Part shown: positions 54,601-63,523 of the stretch, one piece after another
How the letters are laid out: each line of letters starts with the position of its first letter
Position numbering within the stretch: position 1 is the first letter of the stretch
Assembly (NCBI RefSeq): GCF_018918145.1
Contig: NZ_JAHLPX010000002.1
Coordinates: 33,099 to 97,098 of the forward strand
Length of the DNA stretch: 64,000 nt
Direction of reading: 5' to 3'
From: Anaerotignum sp. MSJ-24
Lineage (GTDB): Bacteria > Bacillota > Clostridia > Lachnospirales > Anaerotignaceae
Notes under the pieces: generated by a model
Told to the model about the DNA's origin: nothing
Databases searched by the model: none
The model's input: the letters and a program-made list of their open reading frames with translations, nothing else
Made by a program: the position numbers and the translations under genes

Positions 54601-55004
54601 GGAGGTGTGTTAATGACTATTAAACAGCTTTATATTTCAACTCACACCACCCATAAGGGTGGCGACAACTTATGACACTGACACATCAGTACAGAACAAA
54701 GTTATTTCAACTCACACCACCCATAAGGGTGGCGACTATGAGTGTAGCCATGTTACGTAGATTAAAAACAATTTCAACTCACACCACCCATAAGGGTGGC
54801 GACGACGCAGCTCTTAAAAAACGTGAACGGTTGGGTATTTCAACTCACACCACCCATAAGGGTGGCGACCCATAACAAGGAAATACGAAAGATGTTCTGT
54901 GCTATTTCAACTCACACCACCCATAAGGGTGGCGACCATAAAAGTATCCGTTGTTAAGTTGTACTTTATCCATTTCAACTCACACCACCCATAAGGGTGG
55001 CGAC
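51671..55004 (-). CRISPR. Type I-C CRISPR array, 50 repeats
   Basis: Fifty 33-bp repeats have 33-36-bp spacers. In transcript orientation (minus) the repeat begins GTCGCCACCC and ends GTGAGTTGAAAT, the type I-C pattern with a hairpin. Repeats 1-2 (left end) are degenerate, repeats 3-24 have an ACAT loop with a 7-bp stem, and repeats 25-50 have a TTAT loop with a G-U closing pair and so differ at three positions. The leader and cas2 are at the right. A 133-bp two-spacer unit is duplicated at 52652-52784 and 52785-52917. Short ORFs inside the array are repeat translations, not genes. Confidence 0.97.
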
Positions 55005-55222
55005 AGCAATTTCAGACAAAAACATATCCGAAACTGCATATTACATCCACCGAAGTTTACAAAAAACTTCAAAGCGGCATCAATATTAATATTATTTTAC
55101 CATAATATCTTCATAAATTGATACAAAAAATATATTTTCAGATACAAATTCCGGTGCGAATACAGTCTATAATTTATGTGTACTCAACATTCGCACCTAA
55201 TCGGAAATACTTTACTTTACAA
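55005..55222 (-). promoter_or_regulatory. Leader of the type I-C array
   Basis: This AT-rich region lies between cas2 and the first (newest) repeat. The junction reads TTGCT|GTCGC on the minus strand, the same ten bases as at the leader/repeat junction of the Cas12f-linked array (32288-32297). Confidence 0.7.
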
Positions 55223-55513
55223 CTACATTATCAGTGTATCTGTTACATCAAAGCCAGGATTAGCTCCTATATGCTCAACTTTATTTTTGTAATTATCGCC
55301 CAAATAATAAAATCTTAGGCTATCAACTTTTTTATCAATTATTTTTTCAAGAATGTTCTTAACCTGTCTGCATTTCGTTGTATCCATATGGCACTCAAAT
55401 ACCGAATTCTGCACACGCTGACCATAGTTAACACATTCCTTAGCTACTCTTCTCAGTCTTTTTCTTCCGGCCTCGGTCTGTGTATTAACATCATAAGTAA
55501 TCAAAACAAGCAT
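55223..55513 (-). CDS. cas2: CRISPR-associated endonuclease Cas2 (type I-C)
   Basis: The 96-residue protein has the Cas2 ferredoxin-like fold start MLVLITYDVNTQT, with the conserved aspartate at position 8, and the I-C features RVQNSVFEC and LRFYYLGDNY. It dimerises and holds two Cas1 dimers to integrate spacers. It is the last cas gene before the leader, 8 bp after cas1. Confidence 0.97.
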   Translation of the reverse strand: MLVLITYDVNTQTEAGRKRLRRVAKECVNYGQRVQNSVFECHMDTTKCRQVKNILEKIIDKKVDSLRFYYLGDNYKNKVEHIGANPGFDVTDTLIM

Positions 55514-55521
55514 ATTTTCAC

Positions 55522-56553
55522 CTACTTCCAGAAAAACGGAGGATATTCATTCATATCTCCTCTTAGGAATCTTGCCAAAAGCATTGCCTGTACATACGGA
55601 ACCATTCCCCATTCTATTTTTTCGTCTATATAGGGATGCTTTATGGTTTCCTTTTTCTTATTCTGCCATTCCTGTATAAATATCTTACGCCCTTCATCTG
55701 TCAAAAGGACAGCTCCATTCTCTTTATTGACAAAATGCTCCGGTTTTATTTTTCTTTTATTAATAAGCGATAAAACTATTCTATCCGCCATGACACTTCT
55801 GAATTCTTCCATAAGGTCTAAAGCAAGTGACATTCTCCCCGGCCGATCCGTATGGAAAAATCCGACGTATGGATCCAATCCGACTGCTTCCAATGCCGAA
55901 CCGCACATTCCGGCGAGCATAGAATATGCAAATGATAATAGCGCATTAACATTATCAAGCGGAGGTCTTTTATTTCGTCCATTGAAATAAAAGCTATCTT
56001 TTTGCTGTAATATCAATTCATCAAACACAGAAAAATATACCGATGCGGCTTCACCTTCGAGTCCAAGCAATACTGACGATTCTTCGCACTGCCTTATATG
56101 CTCAAGGCTTTTAGCTAAAACTGCTGACCTCTCTTTTATTCTTTCGGCATCAACCGACAGTTTATGATCTCTTGTTGCCCTTTCAAGCACCCATCTGGAA
56201 TTATGTACTTTAGCCAATATAAAATTTCTTGCTATATGTACACTTTTTTCTTTATCATCGCTAACTCGGTATTGCTCTTTTCTCAGCAGAACATTGCCTT
56301 TGACCTTTCCTGTTACTCTTGCCAGAAAATATCCGTTAGACTTCATAAAGCACAAATCTATATTTCTTTCGGCACAGGCTCCCATAAGTGCCGGACTTGC
56401 ACCTGTGTAGCCAAATGTAACTATCGACTCCAGATTGTGCAGCGGTACACGTCCGACCTTTTCATTATCCGCTAAAACAACGACATTTTCACCTTCTAAC
56501 GCCAGATATTTATTTTCCGAAAAAACATATAACGTATTCAATAACCTTTTCAT
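55522..56553 (-). CDS. cas1: CRISPR integrase Cas1 (type I-C)
   Basis: The 343-residue protein is of typical I-C Cas1 length. Catalytic residues appear in LLGLEGEAASVYF (Glu, about 160) and in FFHTDRPGRMSLALDLMEEF (His about 230, Asp about 243). It inserts prespacers at the leader-repeat junction. Its first base is shared with the cas4 stop. It is the only cas1 in the window and so a candidate to serve both arrays. Confidence 0.97.
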   Translation of the reverse strand: MKRLLNTLYVFSENKYLALEGENVVVLADNEKVGRVPLHNLESIVTFGYTGASPALMGACAERNIDLCFMKSNGYFLARVTGKVKGNVLLRKEQYRVSDDKEKSVHIARNFILAKVHNSRWVLERATRDHKLSVDAERIKERSAVLAKSLEHIRQCEESSVLLGLEGEAASVYFSVFDELILQQKDSFYFNGRNKRPPLDNVNALLSFAYSMLAGMCGSALEAVGLDPYVGFFHTDRPGRMSLALDLMEEFRSVMADRIVLSLINKRKIKPEHFVNKENGAVLLTDEGRKIFIQEWQNKKKETIKHPYIDEKIEWGMVPYVQAMLLARFLRGDMNEYPPFFWK

Positions 56554-57215
56554 TATTCACCAGTTTCTGAAATAAACTTATCTATATATTCGGCAACGGA
56601 TTTGTTTTTATTCAACACAGGAACACATAAATCCTTAAGCGAACAGGCATTGCATTTTTTACTTATTTTCACCTTAGGTGTATATCCACGTCTATAATAT
56701 AGGTGCATTTCTTCAAACAACTTGACAACTTCATTTCTTATTTCATCGTCAAAATCAACTTTAAGTCTATGCCTTGTTTCCCCATAATAAATATATCCAT
56801 AATTTATATCAGTACAAAACATTTCCTCAAGGCACAACGCCTGTGCTGCAAGCTGAAGTATATCGATATTGTTGCTTTTAGGCTCTCCTCTTTTATACTC
56901 AACAGGTACAGGCATATATACACCTTCTCTTCCATTGATATGTGCACCTTTATCCGACTTATGAAATTCCACAACATCACATTCGCCGCTGACTCCCATT
57001 TTTCGTGAATGGACAGGCATTGCCCTTACGACAATTACATTGCCTCGTTTCTCATTCATTTCCGGATTATGAGCATTTTCATGCAGTATTTGCCCTTCTA
57101 CTGTCCTGAGATTTTCCTTCCACTGCATTTCTATATGTATTAACGCCCATTGTCTGCGGCAGAATGCAAAATGTTGTATTCCCGAAAGCTGAAGAAATTC
57201 ATCTTCATTATACAA
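56553..57215 (-). CDS. cas4: CRISPR-associated Cas4 nuclease (type I-C)
   Basis: The 220-residue RecB-like nuclease has an N-terminal cysteine in IQHFAFCRRQWALIHIE, the DEK-type core PVEYKRGEPK near residue 105, and C-terminal iron-sulfur cysteines in CNACSLKDLC. Cas4 trims prespacers and selects those next to a PAM. It overlaps cas7 by 8 bp. Confidence 0.95.
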   Translation of the reverse strand: MYNEDEFLQLSGIQHFAFCRRQWALIHIEMQWKENLRTVEGQILHENAHNPEMNEKRGNVIVVRAMPVHSRKMGVSGECDVVEFHKSDKGAHINGREGVYMPVPVEYKRGEPKSNNIDILQLAAQALCLEEMFCTDINYGYIYYGETRHRLKVDFDDEIRNEVVKLFEEMHLYYRRGYTPKVKISKKCNACSLKDLCVPVLNKNKSVAEYIDKFISETGE

Positions 57216-58062
57216 AATCTATTACCTCCGGTTTATCGCATCCGTCAACATACCATTCAATGCCATAATCCTCAAAATCCTTATGATCGGCAACATCTTT
57301 CATTGTAAAGCCTCTCTGTATTTTTCCGCTTGAAACAGCCGGAGTCTTTTCGTTATGCTGCCACCAGTACATTCTGCAAACCTCTATACTACCCTCAGGT
57401 CTTGCCGATGACGCATCGTTTTCAAAGAGTGTTTCCAGTGCTTTTTTAAGAAGTTCGGCATCTTCCTGGCTGAAGCCGGTCTTTTCGGCAAGCTGAACAT
57501 TAACACTTCCCATAATCTTATAAACAGCAAAAGGAATAAAATGCTTTGTTCCCATCGTATCAGATGCCTTGCTCTCTTTTCCTGCCTCACTGTTTACGCT
57601 CTTTGTTATCTGCATACTTACAACATCAACCGGTGAAAGACTTACAGCCTGATGAATAGAAACCGGACCTCTTACGCCAAAAGATACGGAAGTTCCTTTA
57701 AATGCAAAAACCTGACCGAAAGCTCTTACGTCTATCCATTCTTTACATGCAATTTCAGCACATAAGTCACGATTTGCATTTTTCTTTGCATCTATCTGTG
57801 CTTTAAGCTCTTTGCAGCCGTCAGCTCTGTCCTTAAGGCTTGTATATCCGTCGTCTGAACGGTCATCTGACTGAACAAAGATTCTCTGTCCCATATCCTG
57901 TAAACGGTTTCTGATTTTTCTCTTTATACATACATCTGAAATTTCTCCGTAGCCGTCCATGTTTGTTCTCGGACGGTTTCCGTTGAGCGGATCACCGTTG
58001 GGATTTGCGTTTCTGACGCTTACAAACAATGTAAAATCTATTTTTCCTTTTAAATCTGTCAT
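57208..58062 (-). CDS. cas7: Cascade backbone protein Cas7 (Csd2, type I-C)
   Basis: The 284-residue RAMP protein opens IDFTLFVSVRNANPNGDPLNGNRPR, the Csd2/Cas7 signature, and has GVRGPVSIHQAVSLSPVDVV in the middle. Several copies coat the crRNA spacer in the I-C Cascade. AACGGAGG precedes the ATG. It lies between cas8c and cas4 in the canonical I-C order. Confidence 0.97.
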   Translation of the reverse strand: MTDLKGKIDFTLFVSVRNANPNGDPLNGNRPRTNMDGYGEISDVCIKRKIRNRLQDMGQRIFVQSDDRSDDGYTSLKDRADGCKELKAQIDAKKNANRDLCAEIACKEWIDVRAFGQVFAFKGTSVSFGVRGPVSIHQAVSLSPVDVVSMQITKSVNSEAGKESKASDTMGTKHFIPFAVYKIMGSVNVQLAEKTGFSQEDAELLKKALETLFENDASSARPEGSIEVCRMYWWQHNEKTPAVSSGKIQRGFTMKDVADHKDFEDYGIEWYVDGCDKPEVIDFV

Positions 58063-58097
58063 TTTCTTTTCCTCCGTTTCTTTATATAATCCCTACA

Positions 58098-59999
58098 TTA
58101 ATTATCTTCTTCATTTTTGCTTTTTGAATTTCTAAGTTCATATGTCTGGCAGTGATAGCCAAGCAGATATAAACCGTTCAATTTACTGTTGTCAACAAAA
58201 TCTTTAGTATCAAAAAGCTCCATTATTTCGTTAATACGCTTTTCATACCATGATCTAAGTCCCATATCAAGCTTGCTGAGATATGGATTGAGATTTTCTT
58301 CTATTACCTTCCATGTATCAAAAGGGCGCTGTGAAAATCTATTCATATATTTCATTGCATTCGTAATTCTGGTCTTATCCTTATCAAAATCATAAGTTGA
58401 ATACTCTATCTGGTTTGCTAACGCAAGCAGACGTCCATATAAGTAATTCCTGTCCTTACAGTCTTTATCAAGTGCCATATTCCATTCCTCCTTATTTCTG
58501 TCATATCTGTATCTTTTAACAAATGAACAAGCCAATGCCAATGTTTTTTCCCAATTTCGTCTTTCATTATAACTAAGTGGCTGTGATGCCCTTAAAACAG
58601 CTCTTTCAACATAATCATAAGGTATACGCTGACCTTCCCATATACATGGAATAAGTCTTCTCGCTGTTTCAGCATAAAGACTCTTACTGTTCGCATCAAT
58701 AATTGACAAAAAACCTTTATCATTTTCTTTGCCGAAAAGTATATCGGCAATATCTCTTACACTAAGAATACCGTAAAACACATCGAACTTACCGTCATTA
58801 AATTTTTCATATCGCCATTTACAGCTTTCGTGCCAGTTCTTTATGTTTTTAAGATATTTTGCAGAACTAAGCGTTTTTTCCTCAACAAGCGCAAGACGTC
58901 CCGTTGTTGCCGCATCAATGCCGAGCAAGGTCATATTTGAATTATCGGATATGCTTTTGCCATAGCCGAGCAAAGCATTATTAAATTTCTGTGCAATAAT
59001 GTCATTTGAATAATATTCATCTTCACTGTCATCATATTCATCATAACTTTCAGCTATTGTATAAGTGTCCTTATCCCAATCAGGCATAGACTTTAAAGCA
59101 GATTCCCATGCAACAAGCGTAAGTGTATCAAAATAGGTTCCCTGCTTTCGTATAATCCATTTGAGTGCATTATGCAGTTTTTGCGACGCTTCATTTCCGA
59201 TTGCAAAAGCCTCTTCCTTATTTGCGAATCTGCCTCTGAATGTGAAACAAACTTCGTCATTTGCGGAAATAAGTTTTCCCGAATCGCCTTCATTTCTGAC
59301 TTTTCTTGAATGAAGATAAGTTATCGGCTCAACATTACCGCTGAGATAACATAACGAACCGCCTTCCGATGTTGATTCGGCATATTTTATATAAGAATTT
59401 TGCAATGTTTTATCCAGCCAGCATTCATCGGGGATATATTCATCTTCTTCGGATATTTTTCCCCTGACTATAAATCTGACAAAAGCTTTTGTCTGCGGAA
59501 TATTCTGTATCTTAAAGCTATCGGACAAAACTCCATTGTCATCTAAAGAAAGTACACCACTTTTCAATAAATCACTTATCAATGTCTGTTTTTTAAGATA
59601 TTCATATATCGCATTAACCTTATAATGGGAATAGTCTGAATTTGCCCATTTTCCTAACTGATTTATATACAAATCAAAGCATTCGCCGTTGTCATCAACA
59701 TAATTCTTATAATCCCCGGCTATATACTTAAGATTATCGCAAAGCGGATGCGGTTCTTTTCCGGCTGTTCGGCTTCCGGATTTTTCGGTAACGGGTATTA
59801 CGGTAAATTTATCATTGGCATCAACAGCTGAGGCATTCATAAAATTTCCGTCTTCATATATTGTTACCTCAATCTGTGCCGTAACCGTACTATGGTACAG
59901 CGGCAGCAGAGTATAAGGTGTTTCTCCTTTATACTCAATTTCTCCGGCTTTATCCGCATTGACATCATAAAGCCTTATCAGCTCTTCTTTCCAATTCAT
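58098..59999 (-). CDS. cas8c: Cascade large subunit Cas8c (Csd1)
   Basis: The 633-residue protein matches Csd1 in length and in segments such as LYDVNADKAGEIEYKGETPYTLLPLYHSTVTAQ, CFTFRGRFANKEEAFAIG, and the C-terminal Cas11-like helical part (LDMGLRSWYEKRINEIM; LNGLYLLGYHCQ). It recognises the PAM; in I-C systems an internal start usually also gives Cas11. Its ATG overlaps the cas5 stop by 4 bp. Confidence 0.95.
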   Translation of the reverse strand: MNWKEELIRLYDVNADKAGEIEYKGETPYTLLPLYHSTVTAQIEVTIYEDGNFMNASAVDANDKFTVIPVTEKSGSRTAGKEPHPLCDNLKYIAGDYKNYVDDNGECFDLYINQLGKWANSDYSHYKVNAIYEYLKKQTLISDLLKSGVLSLDDNGVLSDSFKIQNIPQTKAFVRFIVRGKISEEDEYIPDECWLDKTLQNSYIKYAESTSEGGSLCYLSGNVEPITYLHSRKVRNEGDSGKLISANDEVCFTFRGRFANKEEAFAIGNEASQKLHNALKWIIRKQGTYFDTLTLVAWESALKSMPDWDKDTYTIAESYDEYDDSEDEYYSNDIIAQKFNNALLGYGKSISDNSNMTLLGIDAATTGRLALVEEKTLSSAKYLKNIKNWHESCKWRYEKFNDGKFDVFYGILSVRDIADILFGKENDKGFLSIIDANSKSLYAETARRLIPCIWEGQRIPYDYVERAVLRASQPLSYNERRNWEKTLALACSFVKRYRYDRNKEEWNMALDKDCKDRNYLYGRLLALANQIEYSTYDFDKDKTRITNAMKYMNRFSQRPFDTWKVIEENLNPYLSKLDMGLRSWYEKRINEIMELFDTKDFVDNSKLNGLYLLGYHCQTYELRNSKSKNEEDN

Positions 60000-60733
60000 T
60001 CACCCACCTCCTCATCGGTAAATTCTTTAAGACCGATAAAGTTGCCTTCACCGAATATTTTTCTTTCCATATCTTTGATATGTCTTTTCATAGTGCATTC
60101 TTCCGGACTTAAAAACTCAATTATTCCTCCTTTTTTGAGAACAGGGCGCCAGAAACGCACCGTCATTTTGTTTTTATCCTCCGGCAGAACCGCTTCGTCG
60201 GCATAGGTTATGCCATGATACATGAATCCGCATTCCATATCTTCGGTTATGTTGTCATAATAGCTTTCGCCTTCTCCGAAAACACACGGTTCAACAAATC
60301 CCTGACATTCTCTTGTGCCGAGAAAGATGTCGCGTCTTCCGCCTCTTTCAACCATTCTTTTGGCAATATTATGGTGCTTATTTTCATTTCTGTCCTGTTC
60401 GAGTTCAGGATGGTTCAAATTAAATTCAAAATGAGCACGAACCTGATAACGAACATTCTTCAGATATGTGTAATATGAAAGGTCATTTCCGCCGTTATAG
60501 GCTATCGGTCTTACACCCTTTGTTTCGGTCTGAATTCGGTTCATAACACGAATTTCGTCTATTATCCAACGGATCGTTGGTTTCCAATAAATGCTTTCTG
60601 TTATTCCTTTTACAGCCTCATATGTAGGTATGCTGTAAGAGGATTTTTCTCCTCCTACTCGCATAACAGGATCAGAAAACAATGCGTAATCACCATAAAC
60701 CTCATACTCTATTGTATTTCTGTGTTTTTTCAA
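59996..60733 (-). CDS. cas5c: Cas5c/Cas5d pre-crRNA processing endonuclease (type I-C)
   Basis: The 245-residue protein is Cas5d: IEYEVYGDYALFSDPVMRVGGEKSSY at the N-terminus, GGNDLSYYTYLKNVRYQVRAHFEF and DIFLGTRECQGFVEPC. In I-C systems, which lack Cas6, Cas5c cuts the repeat at the base of its hairpin and stays on the crRNA 5' handle. The two repeat variants of the array differ in that hairpin. Confidence 0.96.
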   Translation of the reverse strand: MKKHRNTIEYEVYGDYALFSDPVMRVGGEKSSYSIPTYEAVKGITESIYWKPTIRWIIDEIRVMNRIQTETKGVRPIAYNGGNDLSYYTYLKNVRYQVRAHFEFNLNHPELEQDRNENKHHNIAKRMVERGGRRDIFLGTRECQGFVEPCVFGEGESYYDNITEDMECGFMYHGITYADEAVLPEDKNKMTVRFWRPVLKKGGIIEFLSPEECTMKRHIKDMERKIFGEGNFIGLKEFTDEEVGE

Positions 60734-60753
60734 AACAATTCACCTCCATTATT

Positions 60754-63159
60754 TTAATTTATAAACAGCATTTTGAGTTCCGGTTCGTCTAAAACGCCAA
60801 CCTCCTTGCTGTAATAATCACTGCTTAAAATCAATATTTCATTGTTTATACATTCAACTGCATTATTCAGCTTATCTCTTCTGTAAGCCGGAATACCGAC
60901 TGTATATCTCTGCAATTTTCCGAGTATACTCATCTTTTTGCTTATACTCATATATTTGTCATCTCTCAGACAATCAATATATTCAACCGCTTTATCATCG
61001 TAAGGAATGATTACAGGAACTTTATAATCATTGGAAATAACCTCAAAACCGTTTCCTGCTGTTTTAAAAGCCTGTCCGAAAAGTATATTTGTTTTAATAT
61101 TGTTGTGAGTTGACTCAAACTGCTTTCTGGCTATGTTATCTTTGCCGAGAAATTCAACTATTGTTCCGTATTTTATAGGAAATTTCATTTTATCCTCGGG
61201 AAAATGATAAAAATAACTCCGATAATATTCCTTTATGGCTATCTGCGAATCAAGTGCACTGTCAAAGTAATCCGAATTATTCTTAAAATCATCAAGCACC
61301 TTCTGCAAAGCCTTCTGTGAACTTTTTATTTCTTCAAGGCATGACAAACGCTCATCATCATTATTCATATATACAATATAAACATTTCCTTTTCTGCCCA
61401 ATGTCATGTGTCTGTTGCATCTTCCTGCCGCCTGTATAACATTATCCAATCCGGCTTTGGAACGTATTACGCAATCAAAAGAAAAGTTTACGCCTGCCTC
61501 AACAACCTGTGTACTGACACAGATTATTTTTTGATTATCTTTCAGTGCCTTATTAATTTTATCGAGATTATCCATTTTGTTGGCAGGACACATATTATTA
61601 CTTATATGATACACCGGAATATCTTCGTTTTTCAATGAATCAAATACATCTATAGCACATTTTACTGTATTAAGTATAACAAGAACACTGCCTTCGGTTT
61701 CAAGCTTATCAAGAACAAAATCCTTTAAATCCGAAATACTCATACCGTTGGGACAGATATTTGTCGCATCAATAATATTTGTTCTTTTAAAGGCATTATA
61801 ATATTTATTGAAATCCGGAACCATTTCGTAACAATCACAAATGTTATTTTCTTTTATTCTTGTAAGCGACGGCTGTGTTGCCGAGCACAAAACAACCGTT
61901 GTGTTGCAAAACTGCGTAAGAAAATTTACGGCAAGATTGAAAAGCTCTTTACATTTATCCGGTATAGCCTGAACTTCATCAAAAATAATTACACTGTTGC
62001 AAAGTGTGTGCATTCTTCTTACAGAGCTTTTACTGCCCGAATAAAGAGTATTCAAAAGCTGAACCGCAGACGTAGAAATAATAGGAGCATTCCATATTTC
62101 CGTCAGCTTTTTATATTCGTATTCTTTGTCTTCTTCATCGTCATCAAAAACCACATTGCAATGATGTTCGAGAACGATATTCTCATCTCCGACAGCCGCT
62201 CTTATCTCATTCGAGTTTTGTTCGATTATGGAGTTGAAAGGAGCAATATAAAAAATATGCTGCTTTTTATCGTTAAGTGCTTTATGTAATGCAAATCTAA
62301 GGCTGCTCAATGTTTTTCCGGAGCCAGTCGGCACTGTGAGCCTATAAAGATTTTTATTGTCATAGGCTGCGTTTTTACATATATCCGATATTTCCTGTCT
62401 ATAGATTTTCAGCTTTTCACCGTTATCCTTATTATTTTGAACAACCTCGGAAATATAATTTTCAAAGTAATCAATGCTTCTTTTCCATACATTTTCCGTA
62501 TCGGTAAGCCTTTCCGATATAGGTTCTCCGCTAAAAAAGCTTTCTGTATCAGACCAGTCGCTGTCAATAAGCATTGAAAGCAAAAGTCTAAAATACATTC
62601 CCATGAAAAAATATCTACTGCCATATCCTTTTTTATGGTCTTTGACATATTTTTTAACCTGCATATCAATACAGTCAAAATCTTCCTTTGCCTTTGCCAG
62701 AAGCTCTTTAATATAATCTTCGCCATAAAGCTCGAAAAGCCTGCTCTTAACGAGCTCGTATTCAATATCGTTGTCATCGCGAATCTCGTTCAATGTCTTT
62801 CCGTTGTCCAGGCTTATACAATCATTCAAACCATGATGTGAATATATAAGCAAGCTAAGCAAATCCGAAAATTCATTTTCACCCATAAGCTCACGCACGA
62901 GTCTTCCACCTGCCGTTGAATGGTCAATACCGCCTTTATGTGCATCATCACCGAGCTTAAGTACATTCAGCATGTCTGTTTGAAACTTTTCCCTAAGCTT
63001 TCCGACATCATGCAATTTGCACTCAGCTTCAATAATATTTTTAAGATTTGATAACGGACAAATACTTTTGGCAAACTCCGTAGTATTATCAAGATGTTCT
63101 TTCACCGATTGAATACTCTGGTTTTTATAATTCACATGAGCCAAGTAATTATTTTCCAC
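60754..63159 (-). CDS. cas3: CRISPR helicase-nuclease Cas3 (type I-C)
   Basis: The 801-residue protein has an N-terminal HD nuclease (AECKLHDVGKLREKF; IDHSTAGGRLV; YSHHGLND) and an SF2 helicase with Walker A TVPTGSGKTLS near 280, the DExH-box variant IIFDEVQAIP, SATQPS and QAAGRCNRH. It unwinds and degrades the target strand after Cascade binding. The start is a GTG preceded by GAGGAGG. It is the first gene of the cas operon. Confidence 0.97.
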   Translation of the reverse strand: MENNYLAHVNYKNQSIQSVKEHLDNTTEFAKSICPLSNLKNIIEAECKLHDVGKLREKFQTDMLNVLKLGDDAHKGGIDHSTAGGRLVRELMGENEFSDLLSLLIYSHHGLNDCISLDNGKTLNEIRDDNDIEYELVKSRLFELYGEDYIKELLAKAKEDFDCIDMQVKKYVKDHKKGYGSRYFFMGMYFRLLLSMLIDSDWSDTESFFSGEPISERLTDTENVWKRSIDYFENYISEVVQNNKDNGEKLKIYRQEISDICKNAAYDNKNLYRLTVPTGSGKTLSSLRFALHKALNDKKQHIFYIAPFNSIIEQNSNEIRAAVGDENIVLEHHCNVVFDDDEEDKEYEYKKLTEIWNAPIISTSAVQLLNTLYSGSKSSVRRMHTLCNSVIIFDEVQAIPDKCKELFNLAVNFLTQFCNTTVVLCSATQPSLTRIKENNICDCYEMVPDFNKYYNAFKRTNIIDATNICPNGMSISDLKDFVLDKLETEGSVLVILNTVKCAIDVFDSLKNEDIPVYHISNNMCPANKMDNLDKINKALKDNQKIICVSTQVVEAGVNFSFDCVIRSKAGLDNVIQAAGRCNRHMTLGRKGNVYIVYMNNDDERLSCLEEIKSSQKALQKVLDDFKNNSDYFDSALDSQIAIKEYYRSYFYHFPEDKMKFPIKYGTIVEFLGKDNIARKQFESTHNNIKTNILFGQAFKTAGNGFEVISNDYKVPVIIPYDDKAVEYIDCLRDDKYMSISKKMSILGKLQRYTVGIPAYRRDKLNNAVECINNEILILSSDYYSKEVGVLDEPELKMLFIN

Positions 63160-63523
63160 AATATGCCTCCTCTTTTACAGACACCTGTATCAACTCCATA
63201 TCCATGTTTTATCTTTTTATATTATAATGTATCAAATTCTCATTACTATTTTATATTATCACAACAGGTGTCCCATTAACCGGACTTCTAATTTAGATTT
63301 TAAACACTTTAATTGTAAAATTCAATACAAAATTACCTCCTTTTACCTTTATACGTCAGTTTTAATTTTTTATTTATTAATTGTTTTATTAACTCATTTA
63401 ATACAACAAAAAATCACCGGTATTTGTCGCATTTCATGCTACAAACAAAACCTTCGACATAATAAAGGACATGATTAAATTTTACTTTAACCATGTCCTT
63501 ATAATTAAACTATATTATGCTGT
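63160..63523 (-). promoter_or_regulatory. Upstream region of the cas operon
   Basis: No gene is seen in this AT-rich stretch. On the minus strand a TATAAT (about 63221-63226) could be the -10 of the cas operon, but no good -35 precedes it. From 63300 to 63460 I see nothing recognisable. Confidence 0.4.
63460..63501 (-). terminator. Terminator of the surface-protein gene
   Basis: AAGGACATG (63465-63473) pairs with CATGTCCTT (63492-63500). The minus-strand tail is TTTATTATG, and the inner bases ATTAAA/TTTAA extend the stem. Confidence 0.75.

Noticed and set aside
51795..54875. Short open frames across the type I-C array
   Set aside because: They consist of repeated STHATHVGGD, FQLTPPMWVAT and similar peptides, which are translations of the repeat.
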